In this document: in pieces, positions 24,380 to 36,007 of the stretch
How the letters are laid out: each line of letters starts with the position of its first letter
Numbering within the stretch: position 1 is the stretch's first letter
NCBI GenBank assembly: GCA_009193035.1
Contig: SWDT01000114.1
Location: forward strand, 82,930 to 146,929
From: Halicephalobus mephisto
Taxonomy: Eukaryota > Nematoda > Chromadorea > Rhabditida > Panagrolaimidae
Direction of reading: 5' to 3'
DNA length: 64,000 bases
Notes under the pieces: model-generated
Seen by the model: only the letters and a program-made list of their open reading frames with translations
The model's database searches: none
Told to the model about the DNA's origin: nothing
Program-made: the position numbers and the translations under genes

Positions 24380-25250
24380 TTACTAGTTTATTGTGTAAAA
24401 ACCAACAAAAAATTTTAAAACTGATATAAAAGTCGAAAATTTTTTAAAATCATTTAAAAAAAATTTAATTTTATATAAAATCATTTTTTTTAAATCCTCA
24501 AAAAAATTTTCAAAATTATTTTTAAAAAAATTAATTTTATATAAAAATTTTTTTTTAAATCCTCAAAAAATTTTTTAAATTATTTAAAATTTATATAAAA
24601 TTATTTTTTTCTAAAATGATATAAAAATTTTTTTTCGATAAAAATTTATTTAAAATTATTTTTATACAGAATTTATAAATTTTTTTTTTCAAAGAACTAA
24701 TTGAAAAAATTTTTCTCAAAGAAATTCTTTCAAAAGTTTTTTTGAGAATGATTTAAAATCAGTTTTGTACGAAATTGATATAAATTTAATTCTAAAAAGG
24801 ATTTTTGTAAATTAATTTTATAAAAAATTAAAATAAGTTTGTTTAAATTTAATTTTATTTAAAAATTAATTTAAATTTTATTTTATTTGAAAATTAATAT
24901 AAAAATTATTTTATTTAAAAATTAATATAAAAATTATTTAAAGTTGATTTTTTTTATAATTTTATTTTCTTTAAAAATTAATGTAAAAGTTATTTAAAAT
25001 TTAATTTTATTTAAAAATTAATATAAATTTATAAAATTTTATTTTATTTAAAAATTAATGTAAAATTAATTTAAAATTTTATTTTATTTAAAAATTTATA
25101 TAAAAGTTATTTAAAATTTTTTTTATTTAAAAATTAATATAAATTTTTAAAATTTTATTTTGTATAAAAATCGATGTGAAATTTAATTTTTACAAAATTG
25201 ATGTATAATTAGCTCCATAAAAAACGAAATTTGGTTTCGTAATTGACATC
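24380..25250. other. A/T-only low-complexity DNA
   Basis: Almost uninterrupted runs of A and T built from TTTTATTTAAAAATTAATAT-like units. I see no gene or regulatory site. Confidence 0.7.
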
Positions 25251-25430
25251 TTTTTGGTTTCTCGTCACTTGGAAGACGGACTAACTTGACGAATCTCCAA
25301 AGTGTGTTCAGATTTCTCCAAAGTGTGTTCAGATTTCTTCAAAGTGATTCATCTTCCTTGATCGACCCTTCTCGCGAAATTCGTTTTTTTAACTGATACG
25401 ATTTTTTAGTTTATTTAAACTTGTTTTTTC

Positions 25431-25432
25431 AG
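25431..25432 (+). other. Probable spliced-leader trans-splice acceptor of the MAP kinase gene
   Basis: CTTGTTTTTTCAG lies 28 nt upstream of the first ATG, with no upstream donor or coding sequence evident. This is the usual nematode trans-splicing arrangement. Confidence 0.6.
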
Positions 25433-25460
25433 ATTCTTCTCAAACAAACGTCTTTCAAAA

Positions 25461-27444
25461 ATGCCGAGCTATGCTCCGGCGTTCAACCGGATTCTGAATG
25501 ACTTGGCTAAGAGGCAACTGAGACTCGACTTCCAGTTCGGGAGGGCTTCGGGGCAGTACGAGCCTCTGAGGTCCCTCGGAGCCGGCGCCTTCGGGATCGT
25601 CGCTGAAGCTTCTTGTGCTGGATCTTTTGGAGAAAACGATACTGTAGCGATCAAGAAAATTGGACATGCTTCTTCGACTCCGACATTGGCTAGGAGGACT
25701 TTGAGGGAAATCAGAGTTCTCAGATACATCAGTCATCCGAACATTGTAGTTCTGAAAGATGTCTTCAGAACAAGCGGATCACTAGGGATGAACGTCTTTT
25801 TAGTCATGGGACTGATGGAGGGGAACTGCCACAACGTCATCCATGGAAGTCAAGAACCGTTAGAATGGGATTTGATCGCTCATTTGCTGCACCAGGTCCT
25901 TAGAGGATTAAGGGTAAGTCGGTTTTGTGGAGAGATTTACAAAGTCTTTCCTTCTCATTGACCGGGATGAGATAATGACTTCCGCAATATCACAAAAGAT
26001 TACAAAAATAACTTTTTCCCAATTAATAACAACAGTAAAAACTCAAAAACTTTTCTGCCCGCGCCTTCTTCCTTTCGTTGTGAGACTTCTCTTTTCCCAA
26101 TTTTCCTCTTTTACACGAGCGCGAAACGTATTTATTTGGTCCTCTCTCTCTTTTTTTCGTTGCGGGACCTCACTTTTCCAAATTTTCCTTTTTTACATGA
26201 GCACGAAACAGGTACTTTTTTGGTCCTCTCTCTCTTTTTTTCGTTGCGGGACCTCTCCTTCCCAATTTTCCTCTTTTACACGAGCGCGAAATATGTATTT
26301 ATTTGATCTTTTCTCCTTTTTTATCACTGTTTTTTACTTTTGACTCCAACAGTTTTTTAAAACCAGAATCTTCCAGAAATTCGTGGAAATTTCTGGAACG
26401 TTCTAGAATTCAATAAAAATTTCGAAAGTAATCTAAAAACAAGAATTTTCCAATTTTTTGTCAAAATAATTTCACAAAAAATTTATAATTTTTAAAATAA
26501 GATAATTTAAATTTGGTTTTCAGTATATCCACAAAGCTGGAATCGCTCACAGAGACTTGAAGCCCTCGAATCTCCTCGTCAACAGCAACGGTCACTTGAG
26601 AATCGCCGATTTCGGAATGGCCAAATTGGCAACTGGTACGAACTTCGATGAAGCCGACGAACATTGTTTTTACATGACCCAGCACATTGCTACACTTCCC
26701 TACAGAGCTCCAGAACTCTTATTCGTGATGCCAGAACACTCTACTGCAGTAGATATGTGGGCTGTAGGGTGTATTTTTGCGGAGATGATCATGAGACGGG
26801 AGCTCTTCCCAGGGAGATCTGTCTCAAGTCAAATCAAGATCGTCGTGACTAATCTAGGCACTCCATCGAAGGAGATGATTGCGGAAATCCGATGTGAAAG
26901 GACCAGACAGTTTATCCAGAGCTTCGGGGCCCAGACTCCACTGGACTGGGACCAGATAATCCCCATCAGAGACAGAGAACCGAATTCAGACGGAATTGAC
27001 ATGATTTCGAAACTGGTGCAGATGGAGCCGTTCTCCAGAATGGACGTCAACGAAGCACTGGAACACAATTTTATGAAAACTTTCTTTCCTAATGTTTTGA
27101 AAGAGAAAGTCTGTCCTTTCAAAGTCAAAATGGACATGGCCGCGGTCGAGGACATCGAACATAAACAACTCGTCAAAATGATCGAGGAAGACGTTCGATG
27201 TGCCGATGAAGAAAACAATGTCAACGAACAAACTATCGAAGAAGAAACAGAATCCAGAGATCATAGAACTAGCACTTCTGGAGCCAGTTCTGCAAGTTAT
27301 TACTCCATGAGCTCCGCCGGAAGCCAGACGGAATCTCTCGATCCCACTCACTCCCTCTTCGACGCCGACAGAAGATCTCCTCGAAGAATAAGAAAAAATA
27401 TGGAGTTCGATTGTGATTCCGAAGTCCAAATTACTGCCTTGTGA
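25461..27444 (+). CDS. ERK5-type MAP kinase with a divergent activation motif
   Basis: Serine/threonine kinase of the MAPK family, 457 aa, exons 25461-25913 and 26524-27444. Visible elements are the glycine loop LGAGAFGIV (residues 39-47), catalytic-lysine motif VAIKKI (Lys65), HRDLKPSN (160-167), DFG (180-182), APE (213-215) and the MAPK-type [34 protein letters not shown] and [16 protein letters not shown] are closest in my recollection to ERK5/MAPK7. The dual-phosphorylation site is T203-Q-H205 in place of TEY, and the following ATRWYRAPE is ATLPYRAPE. The C-terminal ~110 residues are Ser/Thr/Glu-rich and lack the long ERK5 tail. The single intron is 610 bp. ATP-binding and catalytic residues are intact, so it may be active but regulated differently from typical MAPKs. 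It could correspond to nematode mpk-2-like kinases; I cannot confirm orthology. Confidence 0.93.
26060..26320. repeat. ~80-bp tandem repeat in the kinase intron, three copies
   Basis: Three units contain TTTTTTCGTTGCGGGACCTC, CCAATTTTCCTCTTTTACAC and GAGCGCGAAA. The array lies wholly within intron 25914-26523. Confidence 0.85.
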
Positions 27445-27508
27445 AAATCTCCAGAAGCTCAAATATCCCGGGTGCTATAAGTTGATCGATAATTTCGATC
27501 TTGATTTC

Positions 27509-27514
27509 AAATAA
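27509..27514 (+). terminator. Polyadenylation signal AATAAA of the MAP kinase gene
   Basis: AATAAA 65 nt downstream of the TGA stop at 27442-27444. Confidence 0.7.
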
Positions 27515-27740
27515 ACTTGATTTTCCAGTTCGAAATTTTTTATTTTTTGGGAATCTTGAAACAAGATAGAATAGCTTTGAGGATTAGTGTTACATCGTGG
27601 ATAGGGGTTGCTGGTCCACGTGTAGATGAGCAAGAAGTACGAAATTGGTTTATTAAACTGGATACGGTATATACAACACAACTTTGGTAATTATTGCGTA
27701 ATACATTTAATTTCCCGCCAATGCACAATTGTAAGTCTTT

Positions 27741-27776
27741 CGTTGGTCCTCAGGGTATTTCCCTTCGGGACCAACG
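27741..27776. other. Short perfect-stem hairpin
   Basis: CGTTGGTCC at 27741-27749 pairs with GGACCAACG at 27768-27776, with further GGG/CCC pairing inside, in a GC-richer island with no gene. Function unknown. The stem is short for a miRNA precursor. Confidence 0.4.
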
Positions 27777-28744
27777 CTGTGTGGCTTGCACTCAAATGGA
27801 TGGTATGCGATCCGGCAGTTAGGAATCTGGATATCTTAAAATAGAAGTCAATTTAGTCAAAGTTGCCTTCTGGAACAAATTATAGTTTATTTTTTAGTTT
27901 ATCGAACACATTCGGAATCCGTGTTGAATCTTCATCAGATCTTGTTCTGGGATGAGAAATAGGATGAAAGTTAAGTATTTCATTCATCGCGGGTCGAGGA
28001 AACGAAGCCGAACTTTCGATTACTGGTTTTAAAATTTCTCGTTTTTTATTTTGTGTATTTTAATCCTTCGTTTTTCTAACAAGAGCCTGTTCGAAACGCT
28101 GTCTCGTAGTTGCTTTATTCCAAACACAACTCTCAAAGTTGGATAATTAAACCATTATTATAAACATTATAAAATACAAATAAAACACGATCGATAAATC
28201 TTTGTTAAGATTGTTACTAATCTCTCTGGATCGGTGCCATTATCGCCGTTCCGATCAGAGCCAGTGATGCATAAATATGCCAGATTGGAAGCCAATAGAA
28301 ACCAGAAACAAGAGTATAGCAGCTTCGTTTTTGTACATGATGCGGACGTGATACTGTCTATTGATCAGCGAAAAGTGAAAAGTGAAAACTAACGACGATG
28401 AAATGAACATTGCAGTTTCCGGACTTCAAGGAATATAAGGAAAATCAACGAAGCATTTAATCGTTGATGAGTTAACGATTGTACCATTCAATATTAGGTC
28501 GAAGTTCCGTAACAAGAACACAATCCTCGAAAATCGAAAAATTCGCTTTCTTGATGATGATATTCTGAAAGTTATAGTGGAAGCTAATCGTCACACGATT
28601 GTAAAGCAGGTAATGAGAGAATTGGGAACAAACTATCAAAGCATCGTCAGTCATTTGGATGCAATAAGAAAAACGAAAAAAAACTAGATAAACAGATCTC
28701 CATGAATTGTCGAGCCACAATAGATTCGTCATGACGGACTCCAT

Positions 28745-29125
28745 ACATAAAAAATCGCAGTTTTTGACATAGTAACAAATGCAAATCGTCAATATTAAGT
28801 TGTAATTTTTGCCACAAATATCTAATATCCATAAAAATGTGACTTTTTTGTTACATTTAGTAATTGTTACAGAGCCAAAAGTTATGATTTTATGTGTATA
28901 GAGACTGGATAGTGACTAGAAAGCCCTGATTTGAGTTCGAAATAGACACTATCCAAAGTCTCTGCACACAAAAAAGCGTAACTTTTGGCACAGTAACAAA
29001 TATAAATCGTCACTATTATTTTTTAATTTTCGTCACAAATATCTAATATCCATAAAAATGTGACGATTGTTCTATTTTGTTACATTTCGCAAGTGTTAAG
29101 AAACCAAAAGTTACGATTTTTGTGT
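28745..29125. mobile_element. Dimeric MITE nested in the mariner remnant
   Basis: Same dimer-plus-palindromic-spacer structure as 17984-18361, placed between the two halves of the transposase remnant, so it inserted after the mariner. Confidence 0.85.
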
Positions 29126-29604
29126 AGTAATTTATTAAAGAAATTCTCTACTAGAATGTTACGAAACCTGCTGAATCGACTGTAACAAAGAAAACTGTAA
29201 ATATTTACAGGAAATGCGCCGGAATTTGAGTAAAATCCGGCTCATGCCAGTGAATAGGAAAAGATATTTTTATTAAAACAACATGTTTCCACACATTATG
29301 CAAATCTTCGTGGAAAAATCGAATAAGTTGAATTGCAAAAATTTATTTCATCTGCTATATTCTCGTGGGCTTCAAGAAATATCATTTTTGGAGTTTCTCA
29401 ACAGCTCATTGCCAGAAGAAATCTTCCACGAACAAACAGTTATGAAGTATATTTAGAAAAAGTTCGTCAAATCTAGAAATCCAGATTTTTACAATATGAT
29501 AATTAGGAAATTGTTGTGAACACACAGTTCCCAAGACAGGAGATATTCAGAACACCGAAGACAACAGTCCCTTCTCTCCACTGAGGAGTACAAAAGGGAA
29601 CCCT

Positions 29605-29850
29605 TCGGTGTACCGGGAGTCCTCCCCCCAGGTGTAACTCTGATATTACTAATATTACTAATATTTGTTCCTATTTTGTATTTTGTCTCATTCTAAGTAG
29701 AAGACATAACAGTTACTAAACTTTATGTGATGAAACAACATACCAAGATTCCTGAGCCTTCGGTGTATCGGGAGTTGTCCTCGGGTGTAGCTCTAATATT
29801 ATAATATTTGTTCCTATTTTGTATTGTGTCTCATTCTAAGTAGAAGACAT
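29605..29850. repeat. Direct duplication, ~95 bp units
   Basis: CCTTCGGTGTACCGGGAGTC followed by TTTGTTCCTATTTTGTATTTTG and CTAAGTAGAAGACATAACA occurs twice (about 29605-29715 and 29758-29855). No coding capacity. Between here and 30723 I see only sequence shared with the upstream regions of the secreted gene family. Confidence 0.75.
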
Positions 29851-30723
29851 AACAAAAATTATTCTCCAATTCGTAGATGTTGATTTAGATAGTTTTTATT
29901 TTCATTAAAAATTACCTCTTCTCGACATAGTATATTATTTAGAATTCGTGATCATGTTTTATTAATTGTAATAAGTAACAGCAAAGAAAAAGTTATTTTC
30001 ATCTGATCAAGAATTAATTTAAAAAAATCCAGAAATCAGATTTTTCCGATTCTGTCAGGTTTTGGTTGATGAGGATACAGTAGATTTTCTTGTAAGGGCT
30101 TTGAACGAACTAAGATCCATTCTTTATGCCTACAACAGCATCCCCTGAAGTCATCAAAGAGCTATCCGAGGTCTGTTTTTTATGTACTCAATTTTTGTAG
30201 GTAATTTCTAAAAAATAGAATAACTTTTTTAAAAATTGCTTTTAAAAAGAAAATTCAGCGGCAGAAATAGCGAAGAAACTTGAATGCAGAATTTTCAAAA
30301 ATCGCTCTAGTTGATTTATCTCAGACATCTATGAAACGTCTCATGTATTCTCAGATGAATCTTGGGTTACTTTACTTAAGTACGGATAACTTTTTTCTCA
30401 GCTCTTCTAATAAGAAACTTAATGCAAAAAATGTTTTTTTGGAATACTTTGTTTTTTCGCTTCTTATGTACAGATTCTTATTTTCCGTCTTTCCGACTTT
30501 TTTTTGAAGCACATCGAGAATTCAGACAATCCAGAAGATGAAATAGGTCGTCGCCCACGGACACCTGCACCAAAGAAACTGAAACAAATTTGTTTAGTAG
30601 AAGTTTCGGAATTACTCAATATCATTGATTATCCATGGTTTAACCTGAATTGATAGACATGGAATTGAATCAAAACATTCCGAAATTTGCAGCTGTTTCA
30701 TTCTTTATTTTCGAACGGGTAAA

Positions 30724-32491
30724 ATGAAAAAAACAATTATTTTCTTCTTATTTTTCACGTTAAATGAATGTTGTATGAGAATGGGCATGAGTTCTGGAGG
30801 TATCATCGTAATTCCGACAACAAACAGACCCACAACTACCCCTACGACCACTCGCAGGACTACCCCTAGGACCACTCGAAGGACTACCCCTAGGACCACT
30901 ACAACTACTCGAAGAACCACTACCGTACCCCCAACAACATCAACAACAACGACGACGTGAGTTTATTCAGATTCTGGATAATTAAAATTTTAAATTTAGA
31001 ACAACAACGACTTCCACAACCACCACGTATGTTTTCATTTCACTATTGTACTACTGCATTACTGTAAAAGTCAAAAATTAATATTTTTGCGAAGCACTTT
31101 TAGCGCGAAATTCCAGAAATATAATTTGTAAATAGATGTGAAAATTTTCCATTGAAATCTTAGTATTTTTAAAATTTTTCTAAATTAACTTCCAAACGGC
31201 TAGAATAATTTTTACTGAATTTTGGAATACTATGAAAATTCCATGAGATTTTGAAACATTCTACAAGTTCTCAAATTTCTCTAAAATCTAAAAAGTTTTC
31301 ACTTTTTTCAACATTCCGTATTTCCTCTAAAATAAAATCCGGGGCTTATTTTTCCAATCATGTCCTGAGCTGTCAATTTCGAACTTTCGAATCGGATTTC
31401 GAACCGATTTTGAGCTGATTCGAGTTTGAAAATTGAAAGGTTCAATTTCGAATCCAATGTTCGATCCGAAAATCGAAGATTCTGGAAAATTAACAGCTTT
31501 GATCATGTTACAGAGGGGGTTTATTTTAGAAGGGGGGTTTATTCCAGGAGAGGAGGGGGTTTATTTTAGAAGGGGGGGNNNNNNNNNNNNTTCCAGGAGA
31601 GGAGGGGGGTTATTCCAAGAGAGGAGGGGTTTATTTTAGAGGAAATACGGTACTCTTTATGATTTTGGGTTTTTCACGCAGTTTTGCAAAATTCCAAAAG
31701 CATTAATTATATTTAAAAAAAATTTAAAACTTCTTACAATATTCTGTAAGACTAGAAAACTTTTTGTAAAATTGATGGATTCAGAAGATTCTCAAAATTT
31801 CCGAGTTTTTTTTCTGAATTCACAAATATCATACTGTTTAGTATGATTAATTTTTCAGAACTACGCCCACGACGACAACGACGACTATAGCTTGTCCCCC
31901 GATGGAAGGCGTGGTTGAGTTCTTCAGGGCGTCTAATTATGCTTTGAATCCAGCTATCTATGGGGCTGCAGATCCAATAAGTCTGAGTTTTGATTTTGAA
32001 TAAATCTAGTAATCATTCTGTAGGTACTTGCGCTGCTGATTCGTGTGAAGCTGGGACTCTGAGTTACTACCCACCAGCCATGACCGCAGTACCTCATGCT
32101 TCTCTTCCTTTAGAGGGTATGGGGTCCATTAACCCCAGCAATTGTCCTGGAGGAATTTTATGTTTCTGTCTCGACGACGGAGTCTGTTTCCAACCTACAT
32201 CCGGCAGTCCCTCAGTTAATCTCTGGCCTTTTTGCGACGGTAATTAAAAAAATTTTTAAAAAAATTTTTAAAAAATGTAAAAAAAATTCTTTTTTAGGTG
32301 CTGTGTGTTCGGCTTATCTCTTTATGGAAGATGGATCTTTCACAAGTACCGATGGAATGGTCGTAATAGACTTCATAGATTTCATAGACTTCACAAACTT
32401 CGATTTCAAACCAGTAAACGATCCAACTTTGAACTACAAAATCAGTTCCCTTGCTTGTGGTACTTGTCCTGCCCCAACTACCTGTCTTTAG
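30724..32491 (+). CDS. Secreted Thr-rich Cys-domain protein, member 1
   Basis: 263 aa from five exons: 30724-30956, 31000-31026, 31859-31980, 32024-32239 and 32298-32491, all phases matching. The N-terminus (MKKTIIFFLFFTLNECC) looks like a signal peptide. It is followed by about 70 residues of Thr/Pro/Arg-rich sequence likely to be O-glycosylated, then a conserved module beginning CPPMEGVVEFFR, continuing through a Cys-rich segment (CAADSCEAG, ILCFCLDDGVCF) and ending in CGTCPAPTTC. Exon sizes 3 and 4 (122 and 216 bp) are identical in the paralogue at 33486-34530. The architecture is that of nematode mucin-like secreted families; I cannot assign a named domain. The gene is convergent with its paralogue. 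Intron 3 contains the assembly gap. Confidence 0.88.
31505..31650. repeat. G-rich tandem repeat containing an assembly gap (N at 31579-31590)
   Basis: Units such as GGGGGTTTATTTTAGAAGGG and TTATTCCAGGAGAGGAGGG repeat on both sides of 12 N bases. G-runs of five to seven probably broke sequencing or assembly; array length is therefore unknown. It lies in intron 31027-31858. Confidence 0.85.
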
Positions 32492-32537
32492 ATAACTACA
32501 TAGGCAATTGTGATCATATAATTATAAATATGAAAAT

Positions 32538-32543
32538 AATAAA
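32538..32543 (+). terminator. Polyadenylation signal AATAAA of member 1
   Basis: AATAAA about 47 nt downstream of the TAG stop at 32489-32491. Confidence 0.65.
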
Positions 32544-32809
32544 TCAAGGTTTTTATATAAATGTTCCGATATAAAATTCATCAACATTCTTAGTATTTAA
32601 AAAATTTTTAGAATCGTTAATTTTCCGAACTTTATTTTAAACTTTTACTAGATTGTAAAACATCTGAAATATTTTTTTTGAAATTTCAGAAAGCTCTAGA
32701 AAATTATGTTTTTTGAAATGTAGAATTTTATAGAAAATTGTGAAAAATTTTACAAAATTACGTCAAGTGATTATGAAAGTAATATTTGACTTTAACTATG
32801 AACTTTAAA

Positions 32810-33425
32810 TAGTATACTATGTCGAGAAAAAACAATTTTTAATGAAGATAAAAATTATCTAAATCAACATCTACGAATCGGAGAATAATTTCCTAATTTC
32901 GATACTATAATATGATGTTAGGTATTTACCGTAACTTTTAGAATATCATCGTCAACGGAAACAAATCGCTTCATGAAGATCATTGTTTTCATTATGCAAC
33001 TTTCCACTTCGGCATTCAATGGTGTAATTGTTAACTAATCTTCCACATGAAACTTGATTTTTTTACAGTATCTGTTGAAGTGTTCACCAATCGCAATTGA
33101 TAATGAAAAATCACTCGAAAACAACATTTCGATTTCCAACACATGCAGAACAATGATATTTAAAAAACTAGAATTTACTAAATCAAACAGATAAAACGAG
33201 ATTCAAACATCGCAATGATAAAACATTCAAATATTCTTTCCATATGATGCTGATCGGAACGACGATAACGCCACCGATCTAGAAAGATTAGTAACAATCT
33301 TAACAAAGATTTATCGATCGTGTTGTGTTTGTATTTTATAGTGTTTATAATAATGGTTTAATTATCCAACTTTGAGAGTTGTGTTCGGAATAAAGCAACT
33401 ACGAGACAGCATTTCGAACAGATGC
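32810..33425 (-). mobile_element. Internally deleted copy of the mariner-associated repeat
   Basis: 32815-32890 and 33240-33422 are reverse-complement matches to the two ends of 28095-29945 (for example ATCGATCGTGTTGTGTTTGT and CAACTTTGAGAGTTGTGTTC). The middle is short and lacks the transposase. It fills most of the space between the two convergent secreted-protein genes. Confidence 0.7.
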
Positions 33426-33485
33426 ATTTGATACAACGAGAAGACAACATAGCACCGTCACGGCTGATGTTACTTTCATCACGAC

Positions 33486-34530
33486 CTAGGAAACACAGGT
33501 AGTTGGAGCAGGACAAGTACCACAAGCAAGAGAAGTAATTTTGTAGTTCAAAGTTGGGTCGTTTACTGGTTTGAAGCCGCCGACGTCAAAATCAAAGAAA
33601 TCTTCGAAATTTATGACTACCATTCCATCGGTACTTGTGAACATTCCGTCATCAAGAAAGAGATAAACCGAACATACATCACCTGGAAAAGAATGTAAAA
33701 AAACAAAATTTAAAAAAATCACCATCGCAAAAAGGCCAGAGATTAATCGGTGCACTGGGATTCTCAGGCTCGAAACAAGCTCCACTATCGAGACAGAAAC
33801 ATAGAACTTCTTCGGTACATTTGCTAGGATCAATCGACCCCATACCCTCCAAAGTGCCATCTGCATGAGGTACTGCGGTCATGGCTGGTGGGTAGTAACT
33901 CAGAGTCCCAGCTTCACACGAATCAGCAGCGCAAGTACCTACAGAATGATTACTAGATTTACTCAAAATCAAAACTCAGACTCGTTGGAAGTACGCCCCC
34001 ATAGACAGCGTCATCCAATTCGTAGTTGGAAGCCTTGAAGAATGCGACCATGCCTTCCATTGAGGGACAAGTTACTGTCGTTGTTGTTGTGGTGGGTGTA
34101 GTTCTATAAATTCCGTTACTCGAAACAATAGAATCGTCAAGAATTTAATAGAAACTTCTACAACCATCTACAATCTAGAGTTCTGAAAATTTATAGAAGT
34201 TCTGTATCGAAATGAAATTGCAGTACTATCTGTTTTTGATGACCATAATAGTACAGTAGCAAAGTGAAAACATACGTGGTGGTTGTAGAAGAAGTCGTTT
34301 TTGTTGTTGTCTTTGTTGTTGTTTTTGGTGTTGTTGTTCTAGATCCAAAATACTGTTTATCTACGGTCTGAATAAACTCACGTCGTTGGTTGAGATACAG
34401 TAGTTGTCCTTGGAGTAGTAATTGGTTTCTTTGTTGTTGTAACCGGGATGAAACCTCCAGAATTTGATTTCGTCCTCATACAACATTCGTTAAATTTAAA
34501 AAAGAAAATGAAAATAATGATTTTTTTCAT
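33486..34530 (-). CDS. Secreted Thr-rich Cys-domain protein, member 2
   Basis: 248 aa from five exons on the - strand: 34530-34382, 34338-34276, 34103-33982, 33938-33723 and 33682-33486. Exon phases equal those of member 1 (30724-32491), and exons 3 and 4 have the same lengths. Signal peptide MKKIIIFIFFFKFNECC; Thr/Lys-rich linker longer than in member 1 in exon 2 (63 versus 27 bp); conserved CPSMEGMVAFFK, CAADSCEAG, CPAPTTC. The exon 4 sequence is almost identical to member 1 while the linkers differ, consistent with inverted duplication followed by divergence of the low-complexity part. The upstream 400 bp also resembles that of member 1. Confidence 0.88.
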
Positions 34531-34888
34531 TTGGTCGATTTGAAAGTAAGGAAAGAAACATCTGCAGGATTTATAATCATCGTGATAGAACTTTTTGTTT
34601 AAGAAACCAGATTAAGCCTATAAAGATTTGATGATATCAAGTATATCCGGAAAGCGTACTGGATACAATTTGTTTCACACCCTTGATGGAAACATTTATG
34701 GAGATGACCCATTTTATTACTTTGAATATTTCAATTCTCGACCTGTTTCCAAACGGGATCAAAAAACCGGAAAGAAAGATTTGCGCATGAAAAGTAGGAA
34801 GAAACACAAGGTATTATAAAACAATACATCTTCTGCGTTACTTTTCTTATTAAGAAAACTGGAAGACCAATTGTCTTTATGTAAGCAG

Positions 34889-36007
34889 AGTACCCGAAGA
34901 CTGATTTTAGAATATTGGAGATACCTTATAAGGGTCTGAAGTACTCCAACTAGAGTTACTTTCGGAAAGATCTTTATACACAAGTTTTCGCTATGTTTGC
35001 CACGAATTTGTCTTCATATAAATAGTTTGAGTAACTATTTTCGTCATTTTCAGACAGTATTTGATAGAACTTGCATAGATGAATAGTGAATTTTTAACAG
35101 CTTTCAATAATTTCAATCGATCCCATCATAATGTGGCTAAAAATTCATCATTTTTTGATGTTGTCTGCTTACTGTTTATTTCACAAGTAAGTTTGGATTA
35201 TTCATCACTGTCAGATGATAGACTTCTGTAAGCAATAAAATCTTTTATTTAGAATTTTCCCGATGATACTCCGTTTTCCAGTTTCCATAGACTAACATTC
35301 TAAGAGGTCAGACGGGATCATTTTCCAGATATCATTGTTCTTCGTGATTTTGACGTTAAAACTAGTCAATTATTTGTTTTTGGGATGTTGGAAGCTCATT
35401 GTGAGGATCGTTAACTTCATTTTTATCTTAGGATTCAAATATTTTTAGAATCCATAGATTCAGAAGTTTATTTTTACGAGATTGTGTCGAGAGCACCATT
35501 TGAAATCTATTTGTATTCTAACTAATAAATTCTAATGTTGGTAAACTACAGAATCTCGAGGAATGCTGATGTCCAGAAGTTGTCTTTCCTCGATTTCGGT
35601 CTCATTAAATCAGCAAATTGGAGCTGAAAAATGAAGTGTCATCTGGAAAGAATTTGCAATATATAAATTTATTGCTCACTTCAAATTTTATCTTCTAATA
35701 ACATTTAAGAATTCAAAGTTGCCTGCAAAGGAAATGACAAAGTAAAATAGAATTTTTTAGCCACATTATGATGGGATTAGTTGAAATTATTGAAAGTTGT
35801 TAAAAATTCACTATTTATCTATACAAGTTCTATCAAATACTGTCTGAAAATGACGAAAATAGTTACTCAAACTATTTATATGAAGACAAATTTGTGGCAA
35901 ACATAGCGAAAACTTGTGTATAGAGATCTTTCCGAAAGTAACTCTAGTTGGAGTACTTCCGACCCTTATAAGGTATCTCCAATATTCTAAAATCAGTCTT
36001 CAGGTAT
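34889..36007. mobile_element. Foldback transposon with ~240 bp terminal inverted repeats
   Basis: 34889-35150 and about 35750-36007 are inverted copies at high identity, ending TACCCGAAGACTGATTTTAG and CTAAAATCAGTCTTCAGGTA. About 600 bp of non-coding sequence lies between. No transposase frame, so non-autonomous. It lies upstream of member 2 and is absent from the equivalent place in the second duplicated block. Confidence 0.85.

Larger units (their letters stand above)
28095..29945 (+). pseudogene. Decayed mariner transposon, interrupted by a MITE dimer
   Basis: 28500-28740 encodes a mariner-like transposase N-terminal segment with FLDDDILKVIVEANRHTIVK and ELGTNYQSIVSHLD, then stops. Frames after the MITE dimer (29125-29500) resemble the C-terminal half, with AESTVTKKTVNIY and PVNRKRYFY followed by in-frame stops. 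The central part including the catalytic DDD region is missing. The ends (28095-28258 and about 29870-29945) match, in inverse orientation, 33240-33422 and 32815-32890, an internally deleted second copy. Not functional. Confidence 0.75.

Noticed and set aside
30705..30920. Val/Leu-rich - strand frame
   Set aside because: Antisense of the Thr/Arg-rich first exon of secreted-protein member 1.
31433..31639. + strand frame across the N gap
   Set aside because: Produced by G-rich repeats and runs through N bases; intronic.
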